From NCBI RefSeq assembly GCF_002878395.1, contig NC_061121.1, positions 40,894,050 to 40,958,049 on the forward strand: a DNA stretch of 64,000 nt. The letters are read 5' to 3'. Below, piece by piece: positions 35,895 through 46,255 of the stretch. Every line of letters begins with the position of its first letter. Position 1 is the stretch's first letter. Origin of the DNA: Capsicum annuum. Lineage: Eukaryota; Streptophyta; Magnoliopsida; Solanales; Solanaceae. Made by a program: the position numbers and the translations under genes. The notes below the pieces were generated by a model. The model searched no databases, was not told the DNA's origin, and saw only the letters and a list, made by a program, of their open reading frames with translations.

Positions 35895-38302
35895 TGTAAC
35901 GCCCTGGAAAACGGGTTCCGGAGCGTGACATGGTTCTTGAGGCTACGAGTAGCCACAAGCTAACCGTTTGAGCCATTTTCATTCAGTTCAACACAAATCA
36001 ACGGGGTTTCCATAAATAACCCTCAAATATCAACAGAGTAATCATCGTCCAAGATTTAAAGAATTTCTGAAAGATAATAAAATACGACTTATTGGTCAAC
36101 TCCCAACATCTATACTAGTCTAACAAGCCTCTAAGAAAATCAATAAAACCAACGAGCCATTGAGACATGCCCCAACTGACTCATACTCAGTTATCAAATG
36201 TAAATGATTCCGTGAAATCAACATCAGACATCACATCCTCGAAACATGAGGACTCACCACAAAAGAGGATGTAGAACAGTGTGCTCGAAGAATCACTGTC
36301 AAACCTAGAACTGAGCACGTAAACCTACATTCTGAGAAAATATAGCCCACATCCGAAGATGTGGGTCAGTACCATGGAAAGGAACCGAGTTTATGGGGGT
36401 GTATACAGTTGTACAAACATCATCATCATAAATATTTACAAGAAATAAGCAGGATGTATGAAAGACTCAAATAGCCCGAAGAAAATCATCATAATCATGA
36501 GAGGAAGAAGTAAGTACAATAACACAATTGAGTCATCATATAATTTGTTAATCACTTTCAGTTCATCAAGAATATCAATTCTCATAATGTAAATATCATT
36601 TAAATCTTTCGAAGGAATAACTTTCACAATTCCACTTTCAAATCACTTCACCATTCACCATAGACACAAGGAAACACACACACACTGGGAGATCCTATAA
36701 CCGACATAAACTATGTGAGCCACATGGAGTCCAACATCTAACCCACGTTGGGGAGTGCCGTCCTACTTGCCATCGGAGTAGGACTATCGATATCAAATCC
36801 ACACAAACTAGTGATCACTATATAAATCAGCCTCAGGCTCACTCCTACGGGGGCACGTAGTTCAAAGGAAGTAAGGTCGCTTTATATCTCCCACTTGGTG
36901 CTAAATATTTCTCCCGAAATTAGCTCAAATCATTTAAAAGACAATCCACAACAAAACAATTTCAGTAATATATAAATATACATCGGGTGCCATCATGTTT
37001 CCTATCTATCAAAATCAACCACGTTGTGGATTTCTTTCACACTCGAGATCAAAACAACTCCATTAAGACCAAAAGGTCAAATCATTCAAAATATCTCAAA
37101 TATTCAACATCAATGTTCTTATAACACACACTTTCTCAAAAACACACAATTTCCAATTCACGCCCCAAATATCAAAATCATGATAAATATTGTTCAAGAT
37201 TCATGCTTTATATCTCCGAACATGTAAATTCATCTTTCAAAATCATAAACATCAAGATTTCATAATAATCATCATAAGATATAGGTTCATGCTTCAAATT
37301 CATAAAAAAATCAAATAAAAATCATGCCTTTGTAAAGAAAATTACTTTTGGGCACAAGAACTAAAGAGAGTTCTTGTTGAAAAACTCCACATACCTTGAA
37401 TGATAAAATTTATATCGATACTCGTTTTTGAGATGTTAATCGTGCCTTTGAATGATGGTTCTTGGAGTTCTTGAACTAGGAACTTGGAATCTTGAATAAA
37501 TTTGCAGAATTAATGGTGAACTTTGGAGGTTCTTGAAGTTGGATGTAGGAGCTTAGGGTTTTCTTTTTGAGGGAATTTAATGAAATATAACATATAATGC
37601 TTCTAATAGGATTTAATATAGGGTTTGGATGGATTTTGGGTGAGGGGTAATGACCAAAACGCCCCTAAAATCAAATAATTCTCGAATCTGTCCTTCGGTG
37701 GACTATTTTGATAGTTTGAAGTAGATCAACCATAACATTTTACTCCGATATCCAAATTTGATGAAACCAATTTTATTAGAAAGATGACTCTCATATCTTT
37801 TCGTTGATATATAGTATCTCAACCAGATCATTATGTACGAGGAGTTATGATCATTTGAAGTTGACTCAAAAATTCACTTTTAATAGGCTGAAGTAAATCG
37901 ACCATAACGTTTTGCTCCGATAAATAAATTGGATGAAACTAATTTCATTGAAAAGAGGACTCGCAGAGCTTTCCATTGATATATAGTAGATCACCCAGAT
38001 CATTATGTACAAGAGTTATGATCGTTTAAATTTGGTGAAAAAATACGCTAGGCCTCAGTACTTTTTCCTGCACGTTTTACTGTTCACTACTATTCACGGT
38101 TCGATCGGAATGTTCATAACTAGTCGCTCGGGTGTCCGTTTTGGATGATCCATATATAGTTGGAAAGATTATTCGATAATCTACGCAATGGTGGATCATA
38201 ATCTAAGACATTCCACACGAAAAATTTATAATTCATTCTAGAAGATAGAACCCAACACGTTTACGCACAAAATTTCAACGAAAAATTTCCCGGGGTATTA
38301 CA
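35895..38302 (-). repeat. 3' LTR of element B (2408 bp)
   Basis: It runs from TGTAACGCCCTGG to CGGGGTATTACA (plus-strand reading) and aligns with 43418-45585. It contains an internal tandem duplication of about 183 bp (first copy from about 37714, second from about 37897; shared words ATCATTATGTAC and GTTGATATATAGTA), also present in the other LTR and so older than the insertion. Confidence 0.88.
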
Positions 38303-38316
38303 TCATCCCTCCTTGG
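38303..38316 (-). other. polypurine tract of element B
   Basis: Minus strand CCAAGGAGGGATGA abutting the 3' LTR, the presumed plus-strand primer. Confidence 0.6.
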
Positions 38317-38329
38317 AAACATTCATCCT

Positions 38330-39058
38330 CGAATGATGATAGACATGTCAAGATTAGATAGGGAATAGAGCATACAGCTGAAACCATTTGCCACAACACC
38401 TTGACCAAGGGAACTTCTTTGTTCCTTAGTCTTCGGACACTGAAATAAAGAATCTCAACAGGAATCTCATCAAAAGAAAGATTTTCTTGAATGTCCGCAC
38501 TCACAGAGGAATCCACTACCACAACATCACTAATATGCTTTCTAAACATGGAGACATGGAATATTGGATGAACAGAGGACAACTCAGAAGGCAACTCAAC
38601 CTCATAAGCTACCTTACCAACACGGCTAAGAATTTTGTAAGGACCAACAAAACGGGGACTAAGCTTCCTCTTCTTTCTGAATCTCTTCACCCCCCTTATG
38701 GGTGAAATTTTCAGATACACTAGGTCACCAACTTCAAACTCAAGGTGTCTCCTTCTAACATCCGCATATGACTTCTGACGACTCTGCGCAGTTTTCAATC
38801 TTTCCCTAATCAACTTAACTTTTTCTATATCCTCAAATACCGAATCAGGACCATTCACAGCTACTTCACCCACCTCGACAAACCTATGGGTGATCTACAC
38901 TTCCTCCCATATAAGGCTTCAAACGGAGCCATGCCAATACTAAAGTAGAAACTGTTATTGTAAGTAAACTCTATCAATGGTAAGTGATCATCCGAACTTC
39001 CCTTAAAGTCAAGTGCACAAGCTCTCAACATATCCTCTAAGGTATGGATGGTCCGCTC
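38330..39058 (-). pseudogene. integrase C-terminal part of element B
   Basis: Minus-strand open stretch from 38873 with KSYADVRRRHLEFEVGDLVY, KLSPRFVGPYKILSRVG and the HPIFHVSMFRKHISD block, the Tekay integrase C-terminal domain. The chromodomain that should follow VKVLW is largely missing: only the first strand remains before a short SFEDECF tail, so the histone-tail reader is truncated. One base is missing at about 38875 (GGTTTGTCGAGG where A reads as GGTTGGTTCGAGG), which frameshifts the link to the integrase core. 38888-39058 is the sequence repeated after the N gap. Confidence 0.8.
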
Positions 39059-39158
39059 NNNNNNNNNNNNNNNNNNNNNNNNNNNNNNNNNNNNNNNNNN
39101 NNNNNNNNNNNNNNNNNNNNNNNNNNNNNNNNNNNNNNNNNNNNNNNNNNNNNNNNNN
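39059..39158. other. assembly gap, 100 N
   Basis: Exactly 100 undetermined bases, the conventional size for a gap of unknown length. The 171 bp before it (38888-39058) recur identically after it (39169-39339). Confidence 0.99.
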
Positions 39159-40234
39159 GGTTCGAGGTGGGTGATCTACACTTCCTCCCATATAAGGCTT
39201 CAAACGGAGCCATGCCAATACTAAAGTAGAAACTGTTATTGTAAGTAAACTCTATCAATGGTAAGTGATCATCCGAACTTCCCTTAAAGTCAAGTGCACA
39301 AGCTCTCAACATATCCTCTAAGGTATGGATGGTCCGCTCAGCCTGACCATTGGTCTGCGGATGAAAAGTAGAACTCAAAAGCACTTGGGTACCAAGACCC
39401 TTCTGAAAAGCTTTCCAAAATTGCGAAGTGAACTGAGTACCCCTATCCGAAATGATAGACAAGGGAACTCCATGCAGTCTGACTAGCTCTCGAATATACA
39501 ATCAAGCATAATCCTCAGCAGTATATGAAGTATGAACAGGCAAGAAATAAGCAGACTTAGTCATCCTATAAACTACAACCCAAATGGAATCATGATGGCA
39601 TCGGGAAGGAGATAAACCAATCACGAAGTCCATATTTATCTCTTCCCACTTCCAGGTGGGAATACTAAACTCTTGCATCATACCACCAGGTCTTTGGTGT
39701 TCAACCTTAACCTGTTGGCATGTTGCACACTTAGCTACTAATGCAGCTATATCTTTCTTCATGCCACTCCACCAATAGATTTCCCGCAAGTCTCAGTACA
39801 TCTTGGTGGCACCAGGATGAATAGAATATCGCGCCCCGTGCGCTTCAGCCATAATCCTGTCTTAGATCATCAATATTCGGGACACATAATCTACCCTACA
39901 ATCTCAACATACCATCTCCCCCTTGGGAGAAAACCTCTACTTTTTGGTCCTTGACTGACTACTTCAGTCTGACCAAACTAGTATCTAAGTATTGCTTTTC
40001 GTTCACTTCCGAAACCAAGGAGCATTCAGAACTACTCTGAACCCCTATACTATCTTCAGCAGAGTCAAACAACCTAACCCCTAATCTAGCCAAATGATGT
40101 ACATCACGAGCCAACTCTTTCTTACCTTCTACCACATGCGAAACAGTACCCATGGACACTCTACTTAGGGCATCTGCCACAATATTGGCCTTGCCCGGAT
40201 GGTACAACACACTCATATCATAGTCCTTTAACAA
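39159..40234 (-). pseudogene. integrase core and zinc-binding domain of element B
   Basis: On the minus strand, after the RNase H end: a degenerate HHCC region about 39900-39700 containing REIYWWSGMKKDIAALVAKC and CATCQQVKVEHQRPGG (Cys pair intact), the first core Asp in EINMDFVIGL, the second in [18 protein letters not shown], and the Glu region in [19 protein letters not shown]. An in-frame stop at about 39502 splits the core and another lies near 39890. All three DDE residues are present. The stretch is cut by the gap and the duplicated sequence. Confidence 0.85.
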
Positions 40235-41617
40235 TTCTAACTATCGTCTCTGCCTAAGATTCAATTCTCTCTGGGTAAACACATACTGCAGACTCTTATG
40301 ATCAGTGAAAACATCAACATGGACACCATACAAATAGTGTCTCCAGATTTTCAAAGAAAACACAACAGCAACCAACTCAAGGTCATGGGTGGGGTAATTT
40401 TTCTCATGGGTTTTCAACTGTCTAGAAGCATAAGCTATCATCTTACCCTTCTGCATAAATACGCAACCCAACCCAACTCTCAAAGCATCACAGTACTTCA
40501 CAAAACCATCAACACCATCAGGCAAAGTCAAAACAGGGGCTAAAGTGAGTTGAGTCTTCAACTCCTGAAAACTCTTCTCACAAGATTCGAACCACAAGAA
40601 CTTTACTTTCTTTTGGGACAACCGAGTTATAGGAGATGCTATAGAGGAGAAACCCTCAATAAAACGATGGTAATAGCCAGCTAAACCCAAGAAACTTTGG
40701 ATATCAGTTAGAGAAATAGGTCTAGGCCAATTTCTAACAACTTCGGTCTTTTGGGGATCAACTCTAATACCCTCGGAAGAAATGATATGACCCAGAAAAG
40801 CAACTGACCTTAGCCAAAACTCACACTTACTGAACTTGGCAAATAACTTGTGATCTCTAAGGGTTTACAAGACAGTTTGGAGATGATCAGAATATTCATT
40901 TTCACTACGGGAGTACACCAGTATATCATCGATGAACACTATGACAAACATATCTAGATATGGTCTAAACACTCGATTCATGAGTTCTATGAAAGCTGCT
41001 GGGGCATTAGTTAACCCGAAAGACATAACAAGAAACTTAAAATGGCCATAACGAGTTCGAAAAATGGTTTTCGGGATGTCACACCCCCTAACTTTGAGTT
41101 GATGATAGCTGGAACGAAGGTCTATCTTTGAGAAATAAGTTGCACCTTGCAATTGGTCAAACAAATCATCTATTCTTGGAAGGGGGTACTTATTTTTTAC
41201 GGTGACTTTATTCAGTTAGCGGTAATTAATGCACAAATACAAAGAGCCATCTTTCTTTCTCACAAACAACATAGGAGCACCCCAAGAAGAAACACTGGGC
41301 CTTATGAAACCCTTATTCAGTAGATCTTTGAGTTGCTCTTTCAACTCCTTAAGTTCTGCAGGGGCCATACGGTAAGGAGAAATAGAAATGGGCTGAGTAT
41401 CGGGAAGAAGATCAATCCCAAACTCTATCTCTCTATCAGGAGGTATCCCTAGGAGATCATTCAGAAATACATCAGAAAACTCATTGACGACATTAACAAG
41501 CTGGAGAGTTAGAGTCTCGAACTTAGTTTCTTTGACTCTAACCAAATGGTAAATATACCCCTTGGAAATAAGCTTTCTATCTTTGAGGTAAGAGATAAAA
41601 TGACTCTTGGGTGACAC
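39959..41617 (-). pseudogene. reverse transcriptase and RNase H of element B
   Basis: Minus strand, N-terminal part in 41617-41216 ([18 protein letters not shown], then VRKKDGS), palm in 41164-40865 with [11 protein letters not shown] and the catalytic [10 protein letters not shown] (FIDD at about 40926-40937), RNase H in 40690-40241 with DALRVGLGC and TDHKSLQYV, and its tail in 40234-39959 with GKANIVADALSRV. Stops occur at about 41215, 40864 and 40240, with the frame otherwise conserved. RT catalytic Asp residues are kept. The first RNase H Asp occurs as CDALRVG. Confidence 0.9.
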
Positions 41618-41629
41618 AGAATTCCTAGA

Positions 41630-41985
41630 TCACTCAAACACGAATGCACCCATAAATTGAAACTTGACCACTCGGGTCCGACAATCAATAGAGACATAAG
41701 AAGAATACAGCCAGTCCATACCCAGAATCACATCAAAATCTACCATGTCTAACTTAATCAGATCATCCAACAAGACTCTATGAAGAACGATAACAGGACA
41801 CTTTTTATATACTTTCTGGGCAACAATCGAATCACCCAGTGGGGTATAAACTAGAATAGGCTCAGGAATAATCTCAGGACTCATTTCAAAATTCACAGCA
41901 ATCAAAGGTGTAACATATGAGAAACTAGATCCAGGATCCAACAAAGCATACACATCAAACTGAAATATACGAAGCATACCAGTAA
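41630..41985 (-). pseudogene. protease of element B
   Basis: Retropepsin domain on the minus strand. The active-site loop reads YALLDPGSSFSYVTP and the distal box VDFDVILGMDWLYSSYV, in one open stretch of 115 codons. It is bounded upstream by a stop after the zinc-knuckle region and downstream by a stop before the RT. Both canonical retropepsin landmarks are present, so decay here is limited to the flanking stops. Confidence 0.85.
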
Positions 41986-41989
41986 CAAC

Positions 41990-43204
41990 ATCGGGAGAGT
42001 CCTCCTATTCCTGGCGGGATGGTAAAGCATAGAATCTATTATGGCGCTGCCCGCTAGCATTGCTAGAAGAGGTGCCCTAAGCTGGGGCCGGGCGAGTTGC
42101 TGGAACTGGAGCACTAACAATCTGAGTCTGGGTATGAGGGCGATAGTCGCTATGCCCTTGTCCATATTGTGGACAATCTCAAACTCTGTGACCCATGTCA
42201 CCACACCGAAAACAACCCCTCTTCTCACCCCAACACTCACCCAAATAAGCCCTACCACACTTAGGACACAGGGGATGATTTGGCTTATTGCCAACATTGT
42301 ACTGGGACCTGGATGCATATGACCTGCTACCTTGCTCCTGCCTACCTCTTGGCATGGGAGCACCAGTATATGACAATGCTGGCATAGATAAACGATCCTG
42401 ATATTGAGGGCGACTCCCTTCCTGTGATCTAGTCTGACCCTGTCTGTGCTGCTTGGACCTAGCTCTCTTATTCCCTCTCATTCTATCTCTCTTCTTAATC
42501 TTGTCTGCCTCAATATGTTGGGCATGAGTCATCAGCCTAGAAAGATTCATCTCACTATTTAGCATAGCAGACCTACACTCCTTAATCACATAACTAGACA
42601 CTCAAGTCACAAACTTACTCATACTAGCCCAATTATCAGCCACTAAGTCAGGAGCATACTTGGCCAACTGATTGAACTTTAGATAGTACTCCCTCATAGT
42701 CATAGAGCCCTGTCGTAGGTTCATAAACTCTTCCACCTTTGCCTCCCTTATCTCCAAAGAGAAAAACTTATCTTGGAAGGCATCCTGGAACTTTTACCAA
42801 GTTGTAGGGACAACTCCCTTACCTCTACCTTTTATGCAAGCAACAACCCTGTCATAAGCAAGGTGTTTCAACCTATACGCAACCAACTCCACACTATGTT
42901 CCTCAGATACATGTATCACCTGAGTAATCTTTCGTACCTCATCTAAAAATAACTGTGGATCCTCATCAGGCTTAGACCCATAGAATTCCAGCAAATTTAT
43001 CCACATGATGTCACGGATCCTGGTAGCAGCTGAATCACCTCCTTGCTGCTATGGAGCCGGGGTTGGGTTGGCCTGAACATTTGTAGTAATAGCTTGGGCC
43101 AGTGCTTGAAAGGCTGCTTCATCATGAGACACATTTTCATTCAATGGGTCAGCAGGTTGAGGTTGCTGACCATCATTATTTCTTCTCGCTCGATATAGAG
43201 GCAT
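41990..43204 (-). pseudogene. gag of element B
   Basis: The start ATG at 43202-43204 lies about 200 bp after the primer-binding site and opens with PLYRARRNNDGQQPQP. Capsid wording: FYGSKPDEDPQLFLDEVRKI (43006 on), then EAKVEEFMNLRQGSM. Nucleocapsid: CPKCGRAYLGEC followed by the CCHC knuckle CFRCGDMGHRV-DC near 42215-42175, where a stop falls between Val and Asp. Further stops lie near 43055, 42793 and 42601. The intact knuckle layout shows limited decay. Confidence 0.88.
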
Positions 43205-43400
43205 ATTTCTGAAAGAGGAAAGCACGAATCAATAGCAGAGAGAGACACTTTAATCACGATAGAGTTTTGAAAAAAAGAATCACACTTTTTCCTAAAATGT
43301 TTTGTAGCCTCATGCTCATAGATGTGGCGCGCTACACAGTGATGATCAAGACTCTACTTAACGCGGTTTGTCAGACTTCCTAGGACACCTTAAAACCTTA

Positions 43401-43413
43401 GGCTCTGATACCA
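43401..43413 (-). other. primer-binding site of element B
   Basis: Minus strand TGGTATCAGAGCC, a perfect match to the usual initiator tRNA-Met complement, four bases inside the 5' LTR. Confidence 0.88.
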
Positions 43414-43417
43414 AGTT

Positions 43418-45585
43418 TGTAACGCCCCCGAAAATAGGTCTTGGAGCGTCACACAGCGCTTGAGGCTATGGGTAGCCCCGAGCTAACCCTTTGAGTCATT
43501 TTCATTCATTTCAACACAAATTAATGGGGTTTTCATAAATAACCCTCAAATATCAACAGAGTAATCATCGTCCAAGAATAAAAGAATTTTATAAAGATAA
43601 CAAAATACGACTTATTAGTCAACTCCCAACATCTATACAAGTCTGACAAGCCTCTACGAAAATCAATAAAACCAGCGAGCCATTGAGACATGCCCTAACT
43701 GACTCATACTCAGTTATCAAATGTAAATGATTTCATGAAACCAACATAAGACATCAAGTCCTCAAAACATGAGGACTCACCACAGCAGAGAATGTAGAAC
43801 AGCATGCCCGAAGAATCACTGTCGAACCTGGAACTGAGCACCTGAACCTACATTCCGAGAAAATATAGCCCACATCTGAAGATGTGGGTCAGTACCATGG
43901 AAAGAAACCGAGTATATGGGGGTGTATGCAGTTGTATAAACATCATCATCATAAATATTTATAAGAAATATTCAGGATGTATAAAAGACTCACATAGCCC
44001 GAAGAACATCATCATAATCATGAGAGGTTGAAATAAGTACAATAACTCATGTGAGTCATCATATAATTTGTCAATCACTTTTAGTTCATCAAGAATATCG
44101 ATTCTCATAATGTAAATATCATTTAAATCTTTTGAAAGAATAACTTTAACAATTCCACTTTTAAATCACCTTACCATTCACCATAGACACAAGGAAACAC
44201 ACATACTGGGAGATCCTATAACCGACATAAACCATGTGAGCCACATGGAGTCCAACGTCCAACCCACGTTGGGGAGAGCCGTCCTATCCTTGCCATCAGA
44301 GTAGGACTATCGATATCAAATCCATACAAACTAGTGATCACTATATAAATCAGCCTCAGGCTCACTCCTACAGGGGAACATAGTTCAAGGAAAGTAAGGT
44401 CGCTTTATACCTTCCACTCGATGCTAAATATTTCTCCCGAACTTAGCTCAGATTATTTCAAAGATAATCCATGACAAAACAATTTCAGTAATATATAAAT
44501 ATACATCGGGAGCCATCATGCTTCCCATCTATCAAAATCAACCACGTTGTGGATTTCTTTCACACTCGAGTTCAAAATAACTCTATTAGGACCATAAGGT
44601 CAAATCATTCAAAATATCTCAAATATTCAACATCAACATGCTTATAACACACACTTTCTAAAAACACACAATTTCCAATGGAGATTCATGACCCAAATAT
44701 CAAAATCATGATAAATATCATTCAAGATTTATGCTTTATATCTTCACACATGTAAATTCATCTCTCAAAATCATAAACATCAATATTTCATAATAATCAT
44801 CATAAGATATGGGTTAATGCTTCAAATTCGTAAAAAATCAAATAAAAATCATGCCTTTGTAAAAAAATTACTTTTGGGCACAAGAACGAAAGAGAGTTCT
44901 TGTTGAAAAACCCCACATACCTTGAATGATAAACTTTAGATCGATACTCGTTTTTGAGATGTTAATCGTGCCTTTGAATGATGGTTCTTGGAGTTCTTGA
45001 AATAGGAACTTGGAATCTTGAATAAATTTACAGAATTAATGGTGAACTTTGGAGGTTCTTGAAGTTGGATGTAGGAGCTTAGGGTTTTCTTTTTGAGGGA
45101 ATTTAATGAAATATAACATATAATGCTTCTAATAGGATTTAATATAGGGTTTGGATGGATTTTGGGTGAGGGAGAATGACCAAAATGCCCCTAAAAATCA
45201 AATAATTCTCGAATCTATCCTTTGGTGGACTGTTTTAATAGTTTGAAGTAGATCAACCATAATGTTTTACTTCGATATCTAAATTGGATGAAACCAATTT
45301 CATTAGAAAGAGGACTCTCATATATTTCTGTTGATATATAGTATCTCACCCAGATCATTGTGTACGACGAGTTATGATCATTTGAAGTTGACCCAAAAAT
45401 TCACTTTTGATAGGTTGAAGTTGATCGACCATAACTTTTTGCTTCGATAGACAAATTGGATAAAACCAATTTCATTGAAAAGAGGACTCATAGAGATTTC
45501 CGTTGATATATAGTACATCACCTAGATCATTATGTACAAGGAATTATGATTATTATGTACAAGGAGTTATGATCATTATGTACAA
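43418..45585 (-). repeat. 5' LTR of element B, outer end deleted
   Basis: It aligns with 35895-38010 of the 3' LTR and then stops. The last 290 bp (including the pyrimidine-rich end and TATTACA) are missing. The break is marked by three copies of a 23-bp unit with core ATTATGTACAAGGA at about 45529, 45552 and 45575. Confidence 0.85.
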
Positions 45586-45874
45586 AAAGAGGGTTTTTAG
45601 GCTCCATGGTTGAATGAAACCCATGAATGAACATCCCATATACCTTAAATCCTTTGAATTAAAAGAGAAATACCAATCTTGATGCTTTCTTGAAGGTTCT
45701 TGAACTTGGGGAACTTGAATTCTTGATTTCTTGGGGAGAAACGAATTGAATTTGTGATCTTTGAAAAAAAAAGGGTTTTCTTGAGAGGGATTTGGAGAAG
45801 AAGGAATTTGTCTAAAGCCCCTTATGCATGTAACTAGAAGCTAAACTAAGAAAAGAATAATATGAGGTATTAGA
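45586..45874 (-). repeat. 5' LTR of element A, distal part
   Basis: It aligns with about 24343-24560 and then 24957-25017 of A's 3' LTR (shared GGGGAACTTGAATTCTTGAT and CCCCTTATGCATGTAA), with an internal deletion of about 400 bp, ending at TATTAGA next to the TAATA duplication. About 1.0 kb between this and 35894 is missing. Confidence 0.85.
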
Positions 45875-45879
45875 TAATA
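45875..45879. repeat. target-site duplication of element A, right copy
   Basis: TAATA directly after the degenerate LTR end (tattaga for tattaca), pairing with 22787-22791. Confidence 0.8.
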
Positions 45880-46250
45880 TCTATTTTATGTTTGACAACG
45901 TATTTCATTACACAAAGTTTGGTTGGTTTATTTTTAAAAATCCCATCATAACAAGTTTTTCTTACTTATCTAATGTTCAACTATCTTAAATCTTTTTATT
46001 CTCAAAAATAAACTATCAGAAATATGTAGTGATGTTATGTATGTATTAAGGAAACAAAGGACGTTAATAAGCAAATACATAATTATCTCTTTCAGAGGAG
46101 GAAAGTTTTTTCTGAACATGTTCATTCTCCTAACCATTTAAAGTATGTTTTTATAACTTGATTTTAGTTACATTTAATAAAGTTGTTTGACAAAATAGTC
46201 AAATTGACAACCCAAGTTATTCACCAATTCTGTAGATCCTACTGCCCAAG
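45880..46250. other. no gene seen, host flank between two LTR insertions
   Basis: AT-rich with no ORF of note. It separates the end of element A from solo LTR F and probably continues after F at 48648. Confidence 0.5.
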
Positions 46251-46255
46251 TACTT
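46251..46255. repeat. target-site duplication of solo LTR F, left
   Basis: TACTT, identical to 48643-48647. Confidence 0.9.

Larger units (their letters stand above)
35895..45585 (-). mobile_element. Ty3-gypsy Tekay/Del element B, nested in the 5' LTR of A
   Basis: The best-preserved element of the window: 3' LTR 35895-38302, polypurine tract, integrase, RNase H, RT, protease, gag, primer-binding site and a truncated 5' LTR 43418-45585. Domain order and wording match A, but its LTRs are closer to each other than A's, so it is younger. About ten stops and one frameshift between integrase core and C-terminus make it non-autonomous. Its outer end was lost together with about 1 kb of A's LTR in one deletion at about 45585. 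Confidence 0.9.
22792..45874 (-). mobile_element. Ty3-gypsy Tekay/Del element A with nested insertions
   Basis: An old minus-strand chromovirus. The 3' LTR (22792-25017), polypurine tract, pol, gag in three pieces, primer-binding site and the first 544 bp of the 5' LTR (35351-35894) are followed by inserted element B, after which the remaining 5' LTR sequence resumes (45586-45874). Both outer ends are flanked by TAATA (22787-22791 and 45875-45879), a perfect 5-bp target-site duplication that ties the ends together across 23 kb. Solo LTRs D and C interrupt the body. The two LTR parts are more diverged from each other than those of B, as nesting requires. Confidence 0.9.

Noticed and set aside
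41902..42363. 153-codon minus-strand ORF overlapping gag of element B
   Set aside because: A different frame from the zinc-knuckle gag frame, with only low-complexity content.
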